Of a DNA stretch of 64,000 nt, positions 8,301 to 16,821 are shown piece after piece. The notes under the pieces are model-generated. The model saw only the letters and a list, made by a program, of their open reading frames with translations. It searched no databases and was not told the origin of the DNA. This stretch comes from Bacteroidota bacterium (GTDB lineage: Bacteria > Bacteroidota > Bacteroidia > Chitinophagales > BACL12), in NCBI GenBank assembly GCA_016715425.1, contig JADKAC010000008.1, positions 293,001-357,000 of the forward strand, given 5' to 3'. Each line of letters begins with the position of its first letter. Position 1 is the stretch's first letter. The position numbers were made by a program, and so were the translations under genes.

Positions 8301-10099
8301 CATTTATAAGCCGTTAATACATTATTTGTAATTCGTTCGGAAGGGGGCAAAGTATTCCATTTATGAAAAGAATAAGTAATGGCTTCATATGAAGTAGATG
8401 TATTCACATAATCCGGGTACATAAAAACATCAGTAGTTCCATTCCATATACGATCCTGATTATCAAAATTCAAAGGACGTAAAGCATAGTTATCAAGGGC
8501 AGAACCTTCATCAGCACCATCAGCTTTGGAATAAGTGATCGATTGTGTGACATTAGTTGAAAAAGTATAACCTTTAGTATTAGCCGGATCTTTTGTACCG
8601 AAACTATTGGTAATTAAAACGCCTCTATCTACATCAGTTGTAGAAACAGCACAATCGTAGCTATCACCACCTGGTCCCTGATAAAAAGTTGGATCATTTG
8701 GTAGTGTTGTAGATATCATTCTACGTTTTGAGTTTCCATCAACGGCAGTAGCTAAAACTCTTTCCTTTTCCAATTCGGAATTTCCGAATCCAACAAATTC
8801 CGTTATGGATAAACCTACACCATTAATATTATTCCAATCACTATCACTGTTTGTGTTTAATAAATCCTCTGCCATACTTACCCCACCGTCATGAGCTATG
8901 AAGCATATATACTTACCAGCACTAAAATCATATAGTGTTTTTACATCCCGAACATCAGTATGGCAATTTGACCCAAAACCAGCGTAGTTACTGATTGAAG
9001 AAAAACTGAAATCGGAAGGTGTAGAAGGAATTGAAGCTCTTTGCATTCTATCTTGACTTTTGCCAATAAAGCATTGATCATTAGTAGTTGAGCCATCACC
9101 CGGTATTACTTCAAAATAGGAGATTACGCCGCTACTAAGTAAATCAGTGCTGATAGAATAAGTAGAACCTGCATATGGTGTAGGCAAAGTAAGATCATAA
9201 TGGGTTAAATAGTTATCATGTCCAACCTTAGTATTAGTTGCATCATAAATATTAAATAGAAAAATTGTATAAGCCTTATTTGGTGTGGGTATGGAAGTCA
9301 ATACAGTCATTTCATAATGACCATCAAGAGGCACAGTAGGTAAATGAGGAATGTTAAAACTATACCAATGTTCACTGCCGTCCTTAGAATAAATATAGTC
9401 GAGATTTGAACCCTGTGATGGGCTCACAACAATAAATTCATCATTTCCAGGTACCAGATCTACTTCTCCTATCCTGTGGTTATCATCAGTTGTGAATTCA
9501 TCAAGGTCAGCAAAGACATATTCACCAACATAGGATGGTCTGCTTTCCCAGAAACCGCCGACATTCCTGCAAAATAATTTTTTGTTATTTCCTAACCAAA
9601 CCTTATCTGATTCATCTTCAAGAAAAATTTCTGTTGTGAAATAATCACCATTAAGCTGATAATCCGACGGATAACTTTCTACTTCATTCCATACATACCC
9701 ACCATCATCGGAATAAATAAGGCCTGCATTATAAATATTCAGATCTGAACCTGTAAAGGTTGAAACTGCATATAATATATCATAGGTATCTTCAAATCTT
9801 ACTATGCCATCTACACCCAAAGCAGGTATACTGTAACCTGTTATATTGCTCCATGTACCGCCTCCATCTGTTGTCCGCCATAAACCACTTGCACGGGTGC
9901 CAATAATTATATTATTTAAATCGCTTCTATCCGGTGAAATAGCAGCTACTCTTCCCATTACATTACCATCTATAAATTCAAATGGCCCCATTGCTTTCCA
10001 GTCAGAAGGGAATTCTGAATCAGTACAAGTTATAGTCTGAGACATAATATAACACATGTTACAAACACATAGGATTAAAATGAATAAATAGCTTTTCAT
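5366..10099 (-). CDS. giant T9SS surface protein: sortilin-like propeller plus right-handed beta-helix
   Basis: A 1577-residue secreted protein with signal peptide MKSYLFILILCVCNMCYIMSQ. Residues ~25-860 hold sortilin/BNR-like propeller repeats (WRTTDGGGTWSNIT, IYSDDGGYVWNEV, IFAGTDVGVYIWNKT). Residues ~870-1290 look like a right-handed parallel beta-helix (GGRLTIQNCEIRIPKEHTI, short turns rich in N and G, YVGNNSNAVTKIYKNSF). Residues ~1310-1480 are Glu/Ala-rich and helical, TPR-like. The last ~80 residues are a T9SS type A domain (IKVFPNPTTNELFIDL ... STGIYLLQCYQ). It begins 11 bp after the stop of the 549-residue T9SS gene, so the two are probably one transcript. Ligand unknown; a large adhesin or glycan-facing protein is plausible. 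The TAG stop touches a word-repeat array. Confidence 0.82.
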   Translation of the reverse strand: MKSYLFILILCVCNMCYIMSQTITCTDSEFPSDWKAMGPFEFIDGNVMGRVAAISPDRSDLNNIIIGTRASGLWRTTDGGGTWSNITGYSIPALGVDGIVRFEDTYDILYAVSTFTGSDLNIYNAGLIYSDDGGYVWNEVESYPSDYQLNGDYFTTEIFLEDESDKVWLGNNKKLFCRNVGGFWESRPSYVGEYVFADLDEFTTDDNHRIGEVDLVPGNDEFIVVSPSQGSNLDYIYSKDGSEHWYSFNIPHLPTVPLDGHYEMTVLTSIPTPNKAYTIFLFNIYDATNTKVGHDNYLTHYDLTLPTPYAGSTYSISTDLLSSGVISYFEVIPGDGSTTNDQCFIGKSQDRMQRASIPSTPSDFSFSSISNYAGFGSNCHTDVRDVKTLYDFSAGKYICFIAHDGGVSMAEDLLNTNSDSDWNNINGVGLSITEFVGFGNSELEKERVLATAVDGNSKRRMISTTLPNDPTFYQGPGGDSYDCAVSTTDVDRGVLITNSFGTKDPANTKGYTFSTNVTQSITYSKADGADEGSALDNYALRPLNFDNQDRIWNGTTDVFMYPDYVNTSTSYEAITYSFHKWNTLPPSERITNNVLTAYKCVEEYPSPGKTACYYVTKKERLLGTPYADPVKIVYQEYDPSFIGNEYFFWNDITPFFDEDEDPSNGISNQFDLAFASDLEINSDNPNQIWVSFGGNTQGGNGQILEYILEDDALAKVGKVYFYDKSTNIWTNRSEGLPPNPVLCLEYLKGSDDIIFAGTDVGVYIWNKTEEQWECYDTEDKLPYCSVNELEINYCTMTLRACTYGFGIWETPLPIGTYYSRPGAPALEITGDITWSQSNDIGRDIRIKPGGRLTIQNCEIRIPKEHTIIVERGAALILDSAILVNYCEPWLGIEVWGNTSKPHPLVTNVLNGTYPSASDDQGVVYLNNDSRIINAETAISTYKSTPEGDASAFRGGIIIGESSSLINNQLAIRFMPYDYPVGGAYDTDDDNISYFKNCTFSMDDAYMFEDISDYQIFLWDVDGIDFLGCDFTNGIAQTDVTERGEAIYSVDATYKVSNYCTDPYSPCEHYDNSNFTGFFRAIEAANTRYLPLDITITYNVFDNNQRGVLLSNVENSSVFLNTYYVPDHALVNNYGVYLEQSEGYRVEENSFEGIGTFILALPYNAGIYVGNNSNAVTKIYKNSFINLETGIRSQTINKRLQLKCNIFDNIYFFNIYVTSGELENQGKCLNASYPLAERVQAPAGNVFSNEVDPNGDIRVLSAAEPFIYRHHIDLDPMYYQSTKVTLDQCNIYSTAGDACPSYLEGSGSASMMMSMAEEIEDVINTITSEIDAIAFSASELTVEELEEDLSIFEAEKEYYTTEAVDLYIAEQKTDSAIAILQNEEAQWAQQRLVEVYMLTGDFENANAQLKTLATDELATQDFVSLMEVLINMQSNGRNLDSLTEKELAIIESLHGKQSPSGVAAENILQLINKIDIPEVFDAETEEDMRYANTEITSAIKVFPNPTTNELFIDLTAITETQIPVRIVIYNLIGNKISEQEFLAGEIQKIALNNFSTGIYLLQCYQENILLHTENVMVE

Positions 10100-10110
10100 A
10101 TCTTTTATTT

Positions 10111-11760
10111 TTAATGTTGAATGACAATTTTTTTATATTGTAAAAACTCATTGCAATATACAAGTACCATATATAAACCAGGTGCAAGGTTTGAAACATC
10201 CATAGAATAGGTATAATTAAATTCTGCTTCTGCTAACTTTCTGCCTTTCATATCTATGAGCACAACATAATTATTATAACATGGCGAAATATCTTGATTC
10301 ATAGTTATTGTAATTTGATGTTGGGTTGGATTGGGATATACTGTGAAAAAATCTGGTGTTATTGAAGGCTCTTGAACAGAAACAGTATTCAAATCAAAGC
10401 GAACTATCCATGAATCAGTGTAACCCGACGATAAACTTGGAAAGCCACATTCAATGTCCATATCAGGAAAGCTATCAGGCACAACACAACTTATGAAGCA
10501 AGTAATATAATTTTCATCCACAATCAAATTGCCTAGTAATGTACTTACATCACTTTTGTTATTATTGAATTTACCTCCAAAGTTGCGGCTCCATAGCAGA
10601 TTGAAATTATGATCTGTAGCCATGAGCCAATAGTCGTTATAGGCTCCATCATTATAGTTTCCGGGCAGGTCACCATCAGGGCTGTAACTGTACCCTAACA
10701 AATAATAATTACCTGCTTCGTCAGCAACTACTCTTAACAATGCATCATTTTTACTACCTCCGAAATTTTTGATTGTATTGAAATGAAGTGAATCATCTAA
10801 TACTGCAATTACACCATCTTCCATTCCAAAACTTTCTACATAGTTGCTACTATCAGCTACTACATTAACCAGCAATACTTTACCATCATGTATTTTAGAT
10901 GCACTAATGTATCCCCGTATTTCATTATCACCTGAATAATAGGATTTCTGATTAATATTGCCAGAAATATCAATTTCAAAATACAATACTTTGGCATAAT
11001 CATCTAAACCTACGCCTTCAAAATCAATATCATCAGAGGTGCTGGCTACGGCAAAAAAATATTTCTCAGAATCTATTTCAACACTTGAAATCACATAATC
11101 AACAGAAGTCCCCCCAATTACTTTCAACCATTCAATATTACCTGCACTATCGGTTTTAAAAATAAGAGCATCATAAAAAGCCGATGCGCCGTAATGAAAT
11201 GGAATATCACCATCTGAGGAACCCGTATATCCGGTAATCAGAAATCCGCCGTCCTGCGTGGCAATGCAACCTGTAATATAATCCTTAGCGCTTCCTCCAT
11301 AACACCTACTCCATAATTTATTGCCATCTACATCCGTTTTCAATAAGAAAATATCTCCGGCATCACTATGATTATCGGTGAAATCACCATCAGTTGAGCA
11401 GGTTCCACCAGCAGTCATTATTGTTCCATCAGGCAAGGGTATAATATTGGTTATTCCGCTTCCGCATGTGTTTCCTCCAAAATATCTTTGCCAAATGATC
11501 TCTAAATCAGATGTAAACTTGGTGAGAATTGCAGGCACTGATAATTCATAGAGCCCTTCAGCATCACCATCAGGAAATCCATAGACTTGAGAAGTAAGGA
11601 TACTACTATCGGCTAACTTTATTACGTCAATGAAATAATCAACTCCACTTGATCCAAAACATCTCTGCCATACTATCTCCGGTCCTGTGGGTAATTGTGC
11701 ATTTATAGTAAAAGCAATTGCAAGTAAAAATGAGGTGATATAATATTTTGCTTTTTGCAT
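10111..11760 (-). CDS. T9SS-sorted repeat protein with WxRxFGG propeller motifs
   Basis: A 549-residue secreted protein with signal peptide (MQKAKYYITSFLLAIAFTINAQ). The mature part has at least six repeats of roughly 50-70 residues, each with a W-x-R-x-F/Y-G-G core: WQRCFGSSGVDYF, WQRYFGGNTCG, WSRCYGGSAKDYI, WLKVIGGTSVDYV, KNFGGSKNDAL, WSRNFGGKFNN. Acidic loops such as SSDGDIP and SPDGDLP alternate with them, as in predicted seven-bladed propellers common in Bacteroidota secretomes. The C-terminal ~85 residues are a T9SS domain (FFTVYPNPTQHQITI ... LAPGLYMVLVY). It lies 11 bp upstream of the giant T9SS gene. Role unknown. Confidence 0.8.
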   Translation of the reverse strand: MQKAKYYITSFLLAIAFTINAQLPTGPEIVWQRCFGSSGVDYFIDVIKLADSSILTSQVYGFPDGDAEGLYELSVPAILTKFTSDLEIIWQRYFGGNTCGSGITNIIPLPDGTIMTAGGTCSTDGDFTDNHSDAGDIFLLKTDVDGNKLWSRCYGGSAKDYITGCIATQDGGFLITGYTGSSDGDIPFHYGASAFYDALIFKTDSAGNIEWLKVIGGTSVDYVISSVEIDSEKYFFAVASTSDDIDFEGVGLDDYAKVLYFEIDISGNINQKSYYSGDNEIRGYISASKIHDGKVLLVNVVADSSNYVESFGMEDGVIAVLDDSLHFNTIKNFGGSKNDALLRVVADEAGNYYLLGYSYSPDGDLPGNYNDGAYNDYWLMATDHNFNLLWSRNFGGKFNNNKSDVSTLLGNLIVDENYITCFISCVVPDSFPDMDIECGFPSLSSGYTDSWIVRFDLNTVSVQEPSITPDFFTVYPNPTQHQITITMNQDISPCYNNYVVLIDMKGRKLAEAEFNYTYSMDVSNLAPGLYMVLVYCNEFLQYKKIVIQH

Positions 11761-11992
11761 AATGGAAGAATTGGAAAGGAAGGTAGGGATTTTTTGTTAA
11801 ATAAGAAAGAATAGAATACGGGCTTTTTTGTAATGGAAAATGCTATTTGCTTCCTGTATTGTTCAAATAAAAGTATAAGCAGGTTTGACCAAATATAGCC
11901 TTGCACGCACTAATGTAAAATGTGGCGAACATGCTGGGACAAAAATACATGTGCGATTGGAATTTAAGATTATGGGAAAGTGAGAATAGTAT

Positions 11993-14143
11993 CTATAATT
12001 TAATCCATTGCTGTACCCACCTGCCTGATTCAGAAATTATTTCTGTAAAATATATACCGGCATCAAGATGAGAGATGTTGGCTTGATTATTTTTAAAATT
12101 TACCGACACAAATTGATTCAAATAATTATATGTGCGGATGCTTAAAATTTCTACATCAGGTGAAATAGTTATTTGCAATATTTTATTCGCAGGATTTGGA
12201 AACACATTAAAAATAAATTTCTGATTTTGTATTTGTTCAACAATTGGAGGACTTGTATTTACAAGTTTCCAACTATCGTTAGAAGCAATTCCTGCCATCA
12301 TCCATAATGCATTATCATACACAGTTGTTGAATGTGCATGTCGTGGTAAATATTTCGGATACTTTAATTCATACCATGTAATACCATCTGCACTGTACCA
12401 TGTTTCATTATTATCTGTTTGATTTACTACTCCATTTATCACCCACATTTTATTATCAAACCATGCAACTGTATGCCAATACCTCGCTTGCCATGGTGGG
12501 TTTGCATTTACAAGATTCCAACTTTCACCATCTGCAGTATTCCAAACTTCATTATAACATCGCCTGTCCCAAAGTCTGCCACCACCAAGCATCCATGCGA
12601 CATTATTTATTGTATCTACGCAATTATTTAAAATCATTCCTCTGCCTGTCCATGGGGCATCCGGTAATTGTTCCCAATCAATACCATCGGTACTTCTCCA
12701 AACCTGATTTAATCCACCCGAAACATAATCCACTTGTTGCCCTCCAAAATTTAATAATGTATGATTTACACTTGCCACATTTATACTGTGCCGGTGTGGT
12801 AAAAAATAGGGAATGGAATCCAATAACTGTATCCAGTTTATGCCATCATCACTTTTCCAAACATCACTCAGGGCACCAGATTGCGGATCGCCACCTATAA
12901 GATAAATGAAGTTTTCATGCACAAGCCAACCCGAAATATGGCGTGCTGGCCAGGGGGCTTCACCATGATATTCCCAATTAATTCCATCTGTTGAACTATA
13001 GATTTCACTGCAAGTATAAAAGGGTTCATGATAAGGAGGATCCCATCCACCGAACAACCACATTTTATTTTTAAAATTTACTAATCCACTTCCATCTCTT
13101 GGTGTAAACGGTAGTGAGTCGTTTACTAATTGCCATTGATAATCTGTAACAATAAATGGCCCGACAGTTTTTGTGTTTGCTGTATTTAATCTATCAGTAA
13201 TGCGTAATTCCACTTTTGTTCCTATCGGATAATTCATTACAAAGGGATAGAAAAAATATTCCACCAAATGATTTTGATCTGTAAGTATCCAATCGCCGGT
13301 TTCATTAATACGATATTCCAAATCAATGGAATCACTTACTTGTGTTGCATCAAAATCCCATCTTACCAAAATTGTATCTCCTTCAAAATATGCATCTGTG
13401 GATTTTGGGTCAATAAAATTAAATGGATTATGATCATGAAATAAATTCAGTATTTCAATTTCGGATAATGCACGATTATAAAATGCAATATCATCTACTG
13501 TTCCTTTCAATTTATTTGGTGCTGCACTAACAACAAAATTCAACGCATCTCCAATTGGTCCTGCATAATGTTCGTAATACACAGATGTATAGTTTAGCCC
13601 TTCATGCCAAACGCTTAAGGTGTCATTGGTTCTGGTTAATACATGATGATGCCAACGTCCATCATACCATGTACCTGCAGCACCTTCTGCTAAATAATTA
13701 TCCCCCCAACCTGAACCATTCCAGTAAGTATAAAAACCGTAGTAAATTTCCAGTATAGATTGCAAGCTGCTTGTAGAACTGAATTGAATTTCAAAATTAT
13801 TGATAGTATCGTTAGGTGAATCTTTCAGTGAAAAGAGATTCAGTTTTTCGGGTGAATTTGTTTTCATCCAAAAAGAAATTGTAAAATCACTTGGCAGTGG
13901 AGCAAGTTCAGGAATTGGAATTATCAATGAATCGGAAATACCATTCATTTCAAGAGCTGCATTTTCATTTCCAAATCTATCAACTGTAAAAGAGCAACCA
14001 CCCGCAATAGCATCATTGTGAAATGTGCTTGAATCAATTGTAGAATTATTAAACGGATAAAATCCTACCAAACCATCAGCAGGCACTTGTGCAAATAGGG
14101 AACAGCAAATAAATAAAATAAATGAAAGGAGTAAATATTTCAT
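11993..14143 (-). CDS. T9SS-sorted LamG plus Kelch-repeat protein
   Basis: A 716-residue secreted protein with a short signal peptide (MKYLLLSFILFICCSLFAQ). Residues ~22-225 form a LamG/concanavalin-like domain (LVGFYPFNNSTIDSSTFHND ... VDDIAFYNRALSEIEIL). Residues ~235-345 resemble an Ig-like linker. Residues ~350-620 contain Kelch-type blades with paired glycines (MWLFGGWD, IYLIGGDP, LLNFGGQQ, WMLGGGRLW, WVINGVV, WMMAGIA). The last ~75 residues are a T9SS domain (FIFNVFPNPANKILQITI ... LDAGIYFTEI). It is a likely surface carbohydrate- or adhesion-related protein. A perfect TACATTTG box lies 4 nt before the ATG. It is divergent from mntA. Confidence 0.83.
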   Translation of the reverse strand: MKYLLLSFILFICCSLFAQVPADGLVGFYPFNNSTIDSSTFHNDAIAGGCSFTVDRFGNENAALEMNGISDSLIIPIPELAPLPSDFTISFWMKTNSPEKLNLFSLKDSPNDTINNFEIQFSSTSSLQSILEIYYGFYTYWNGSGWGDNYLAEGAAGTWYDGRWHHHVLTRTNDTLSVWHEGLNYTSVYYEHYAGPIGDALNFVVSAAPNKLKGTVDDIAFYNRALSEIEILNLFHDHNPFNFIDPKSTDAYFEGDTILVRWDFDATQVSDSIDLEYRINETGDWILTDQNHLVEYFFYPFVMNYPIGTKVELRITDRLNTANTKTVGPFIVTDYQWQLVNDSLPFTPRDGSGLVNFKNKMWLFGGWDPPYHEPFYTCSEIYSSTDGINWEYHGEAPWPARHISGWLVHENFIYLIGGDPQSGALSDVWKSDDGINWIQLLDSIPYFLPHRHSINVASVNHTLLNFGGQQVDYVSGGLNQVWRSTDGIDWEQLPDAPWTGRGMILNNCVDTINNVAWMLGGGRLWDRRCYNEVWNTADGESWNLVNANPPWQARYWHTVAWFDNKMWVINGVVNQTDNNETWYSADGITWYELKYPKYLPRHAHSTTVYDNALWMMAGIASNDSWKLVNTSPPIVEQIQNQKFIFNVFPNPANKILQITISPDVEILSIRTYNYLNQFVSVNFKNNQANISHLDAGIYFTEIISESGRWVQQWIKL

Positions 14144-14147
14144 TCAA

Positions 14148-14155
14148 CAAATGTA
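14148..14155 (-). promoter_or_regulatory. -7 promoter box (TACATTTG) of the LamG/Kelch gene
   Basis: On the minus strand TACATTTG matches TAnnTTTG exactly and is followed by four bases (TTGA) and the ATG at 14143. In Bacteroidota the box spans about -11 to -4, so the predicted transcription start is at or one base before the ATG. No good -33 TTTG is visible upstream. Confidence 0.4.
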
Positions 14156-14182
14156 AGCGAAGTTGATTAAGCTTTTCATGTT

Positions 14183-14211
14183 CTCACAGAGTTATTCGCA
14201 GAGATTCTGTG
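14183..14211. repeat. CACAGAG-family palindrome, copy 2
   Basis: CACAGAGTTATTCGCAGAG followed by ATTCTGTGAG; stem CACAGA/TCTGTG. It sits between the divergent LamG/Kelch and mntA genes, so it is not a simple terminator here. It belongs to the same family as the copies near 5272, 20840 and 34085. Confidence 0.5.
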
Positions 14212-14263
14212 AGCACAGAAAGGATTGGCTGCCAACCTTGGAGATACTGAGTACAATGTTTTG

Positions 14264-14271
14264 TAGCTTTG
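14264..14271 (+). promoter_or_regulatory. -7 promoter box (TAGCTTTG) of mntA-hepT
   Basis: TAGCTTTG is an exact match to TAnnTTTG, followed by AATA and the ATG at 14276. The predicted start of transcription coincides with the start codon, so the toxin-antitoxin mRNA may be leaderless. A TTGG about 23 nt upstream is a poor -33 candidate. Confidence 0.4.
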
Positions 14272-14275
14272 AATA

Positions 14276-14572
14276 ATGGTAATAGAATCAAATATTGAAA
14301 GTATTAGAAAATTGTGTAACACACATTATGTAGAAACAATGTATGTGTTTGGCTCTTCAATTAACGCAAATTTTAATGATGAAAGTGATGTTGATTTTCT
14401 TGTTAAATTTAAAGACATTGAGTTAGAAAACTATTTTGATAATTATATGGATTTTAAATTAAAACTTGAATCTTTAGTTGGTAGAAAAGTGGATTTGTTA
14501 GAAGAACAGACTTTAAAGAATCCGATTTTAATTCAGTCAATTAATAGATCAAAAGAAAGGGTATATGGATGA
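14276..14572 (+). CDS. mntA: MntA-like nucleotidyltransferase antitoxin
   Basis: A 98-residue minimal nucleotidyltransferase. The signature GS-x10-D-x-D is present (GSSINANFNDESDVD, from about residue 26), with the later acidic residue in GRKVDLLEE. In characterised MntA/HepT pairs (type VII toxin-antitoxin) this enzyme AMPylates a tyrosine of the HEPN toxin and so silences it. It overlaps hepT by 8 nt, the usual arrangement for the pair. Gene order MNT then HEPN and the small size fit the family. No other defence genes are adjacent, though the region on both sides is rich in repeats. Confidence 0.88.
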   Translation: MVIESNIESIRKLCNTHYVETMYVFGSSINANFNDESDVDFLVKFKDIELENYFDNYMDFKLKLESLVGRKVDLLEEQTLKNPILIQSINRSKERVYG

Positions 14573-14909
14573 AAGAATTTTAAAATATTTGTATGATATC
14601 AAATTGGCAATTGATGAGATTGATGCATATTTTATAACTGAAAAGCGAGACTTTAATTTATACCGCAAAAATATAATGTTGAAGCGGGCGGTGGAAAGAA
14701 ACCTCGAAATAATTGGCGAAGCTATTAACAGAATAATTAAACAAGATAAAAGTTGGGCTGATATTATTACGAATGCTAAAGCTATTATTGGTTTAAGAAA
14801 TCAGATTATTCATTCTTATGACAATATATCGGACGAAAATATTTGGTCAATTTTAATAAATCATCTTCCTAAACTCAAAGAAGAAATTGAGTTACTAATA
14901 AAAAATTAA
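14565..14909 (+). CDS. hepT: HepT-like HEPN-domain toxin (DUF86)
   Basis: A 114-residue all-helical HEPN (DUF86) protein. The ribonuclease motif R-x4-H-x-Y is intact near the C-terminus (RNQIIHSY), with the preceding ERNLEIIGEAINRI helix typical of HepT. Known HepT toxins are RNases neutralised by AMPylation of the Tyr in this motif by MntA, which is encoded just upstream with an 8-nt overlap. All key residues are present, so the pair looks functional rather than decayed. Confidence 0.88.
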   Translation: MDERILKYLYDIKLAIDEIDAYFITEKRDFNLYRKNIMLKRAVERNLEIIGEAINRIIKQDKSWADIITNAKAIIGLRNQIIHSYDNISDENIWSILINHLPKLKEEIELLIKN

Positions 14910-14951
14910 CAATCATTCCACCATCACCTTCATGTTATCACAGAGGTGCAC

Positions 14952-15090
14952 AGAGAATTAATTATATTGATTTCAATTATATGAAAACAATTAAAAATTC
15001 AACTTAAAAAAATTCCGCATTAAAGATTCTAAATTTTTTTTATCTCTGTAACTCTGTATTTCTCTGGGCAACTCCGTGTAATTTTTTTTT
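14952..15090. repeat. ~138 bp direct repeat, left copy
   Basis: This begins AGAGAATTAATTATATTGAT and ends TCTCTGGGCAACTCCGTGTA followed by a T run. It aligns over its whole length, with scattered substitutions, to 20589-20726 in the same orientation. Identical stretches include AAAACAATTAAAAATT and TTTCTCTGGGCAACTCCGTG. The two copies bracket the three-gene protease operon. The rest of the 14910-15166 gap holds no gene that I can see. Confidence 0.8.
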
Positions 15091-15166
15091 ATTCTATAAG
15101 TGTAACCTGCATCATCCAATCACAATTTATTTGAAGGTAGTCGCTGTAAACTTTATTAAAATAATA

Positions 15167-15859
15167 TTATTCGCTTAATTTCTTATTCCCAAAAATATAG
15201 CTTACTCCAAAACTTGTTGTAAAAGAATATATATCTATCCAAATTTTTTGATCGTCGGTATTATTTTCATTATTTGAATTCCATCGTGAATAATCATAAG
15301 ATGGTTGAATATATATTTTGAAATTATCTGCAATCAGATAAGCAAACTGCATAGATGTATTAAAATACCAATGAAAACCTTCTTCGTCACTTACATAATC
15401 ATCTATAAATGTTCCTAATTGCAAGTAAGGTGTAACTGTAATATTATTCTTTGCAGCAATAGTATATCCGCCATAAACTCCAAACTTATAATGTGTAGGT
15501 GTAGGATTTGCCACAGGACTTATAATAGTGGGAATACCGAGTGCAGGTATGCCATCGTATATTAAGTTTCTTACATAAAAATGTTGCATTCCGGCAGATA
15601 AACCAACAATGGCTTTATTCCATGCATATTCTCCTGAAATCTGAAAAGCATAACAAGGATCTGATGAAGATGTATAAATAAAAACTGTAGTATCCGTATT
15701 GCCATAAATATCATGAAAACTAAACTCAATTGGTTTAATTCCCCAAACTGTATTGCCGTAACCATAATTTGCCGATATAGAAAAATTATTTTGAGTATAG
15801 CAATTTAAAAATAATAAACTGCAAATTATTAATGTGATACTATTCTTCATAAAATTCAT
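15167..15859 (-). CDS. small outer-membrane beta-barrel protein
   Basis: A 230-residue protein with signal peptide (MKNSITLIICSLLFLNCYTQ after an upstream Met-Asn-Phe). The mature part has alternating hydrophobic strands ending in aromatics (FSISANYGYGNTVWG, HYKFGVYGGYTIAAKN, IYIQPSYDYSRWNS) and a final strand TTSFGVSYIFG, as in eight-stranded outer-membrane barrels of Bacteroidota (OmpW/OmpX-like size). No specific family is recognised. Its ATG overlaps the stop of the lipoprotein gene upstream by one base, so it is the last gene of the protease operon. Confidence 0.6.
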   Translation of the reverse strand: MNFMKNSITLIICSLLFLNCYTQNNFSISANYGYGNTVWGIKPIEFSFHDIYGNTDTTVFIYTSSSDPCYAFQISGEYAWNKAIVGLSAGMQHFYVRNLIYDGIPALGIPTIISPVANPTPTHYKFGVYGGYTIAAKNNITVTPYLQLGTFIDDYVSDEEGFHWYFNTSMQFAYLIADNFKIYIQPSYDYSRWNSNNENNTDDQKIWIDIYSFTTSFGVSYIFGNKKLSE

Positions 15860-16821
15860 TAATCCAGATTTAAGATAATTTCATTTTCACCATTCATGTC
15901 GGTCAAAATAATATTTGATTCCATTAGCCAAGTGTTATTTTCAATTTTACTTCTTACATAGGATTCAAGTAAAATTCCCGAATTATCACTTGCTACAGAA
16001 GGCCAACCAATTTCACTTACATCACAACCTTCCTTTAATAATTCTTGCACACCAGTGTTGATATTAACTTTATAGAGTCCACTTAGTTTACACCATACAA
16101 AATTTTCTGAATCTGAAAACCAATCCATGCCGTGAATAGCATCATAATAGGATTCATACTGAAATCCTAAAGTTATTTTTTCTAGATTAAACAGAGTGTC
16201 GTATAGAGCAATCCCCATATCCAAACTTCCTGAATTATTGCTATATAAGGAAAGAATTTTTTCGCCATTACCTGACCAAGCCCCATCACTAAATACTTTA
16301 TCTATAGTTTGATATAAAATATTTCCATTATAATCAGAAAACATTACAAAATAATCACTTTCTATAATTCTGCGAAATACAATTCTTTTATCATGAATGC
16401 ATGGTTCAACATCATAATTTAATTCTTCTGTAAATAGGGGTTGCAAACTATCTCCATTCGATTTCACTTTCCATATCTGCTGATTAAATCTATTAAGGAA
16501 AATCCAGTCATCTAAACCATATTTGGGGTAATACCAAACATTATCGGTTATATAGCTTTTTTCTTTTGTAGTCAGATTATACTTCCATAATTGCTTACTA
16601 AAAGTGGGATCATTCGGTTTATCTAAAACATAAATAAATTCATTTGAATTTTCAGGATTAAAACAAGGTGCCAGATAGTAATTATTTGCATATTCCCATG
16701 TATTTATTGAAGAATAATTGATGGAATCGCAATCAGTGAAAATATCAATAATAGGTTTATCACAAGATATAAAGAATAACATCATTAATACGGTTATTAT
16801 TCTTTTGATAATTAAAATCAT
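15859..16821 (-). CDS. lipoprotein with TolB/WD40-like propeller repeats
   Basis: A 320-residue predicted lipoprotein: basic and hydrophobic N-terminus with lipobox FISC at about residue 20 (IITVLMMLFFISCDKP). The mature part contains repeats like those of TolB-type six-bladed propellers (KQLWKYNLTTKEKSYITDN, GNGEKILSLYSNNSGSLD, WFSDSENFVWCKLSGLYKV, VASDNSGILL). It overlaps the protease gene upstream by four bases (ATGA) and the barrel gene downstream by one, so all three are co-translated. A role as a surface or periplasmic partner of the protease is inference. Confidence 0.6.
   Translation of the reverse strand: MILIIKRIITVLMMLFFISCDKPIIDIFTDCDSINYSSINTWEYANNYYLAPCFNPENSNEFIYVLDKPNDPTFSKQLWKYNLTTKEKSYITDNVWYYPKYGLDDWIFLNRFNQQIWKVKSNGDSLQPLFTEELNYDVEPCIHDKRIVFRRIIESDYFVMFSDYNGNILYQTIDKVFSDGAWSGNGEKILSLYSNNSGSLDMGIALYDTLFNLEKITLGFQYESYYDAIHGMDWFSDSENFVWCKLSGLYKVNINTGVQELLKEGCDVSEIGWPSVASDNSGILLESYVRSKIENNTWLMESNIILTDMNGENEIILNLD

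Noticed and set aside
11703..11906. 67-residue minus-strand frame upstream of the 549-residue T9SS gene.
   Set aside because: It overlaps the real signal peptide in another frame and shows no domain; probably chance in AT-rich leader DNA.
14912..14938. ATTCCACCATCACCTTCATG resembles the reverse complement of a T9SS gene end (cf. 5367-5385), possibly a relic of a lost T9SS gene 3' end.
   Set aside because: Only ~18 bases match and no further coding similarity extends in either direction; too short to call a pseudogene.
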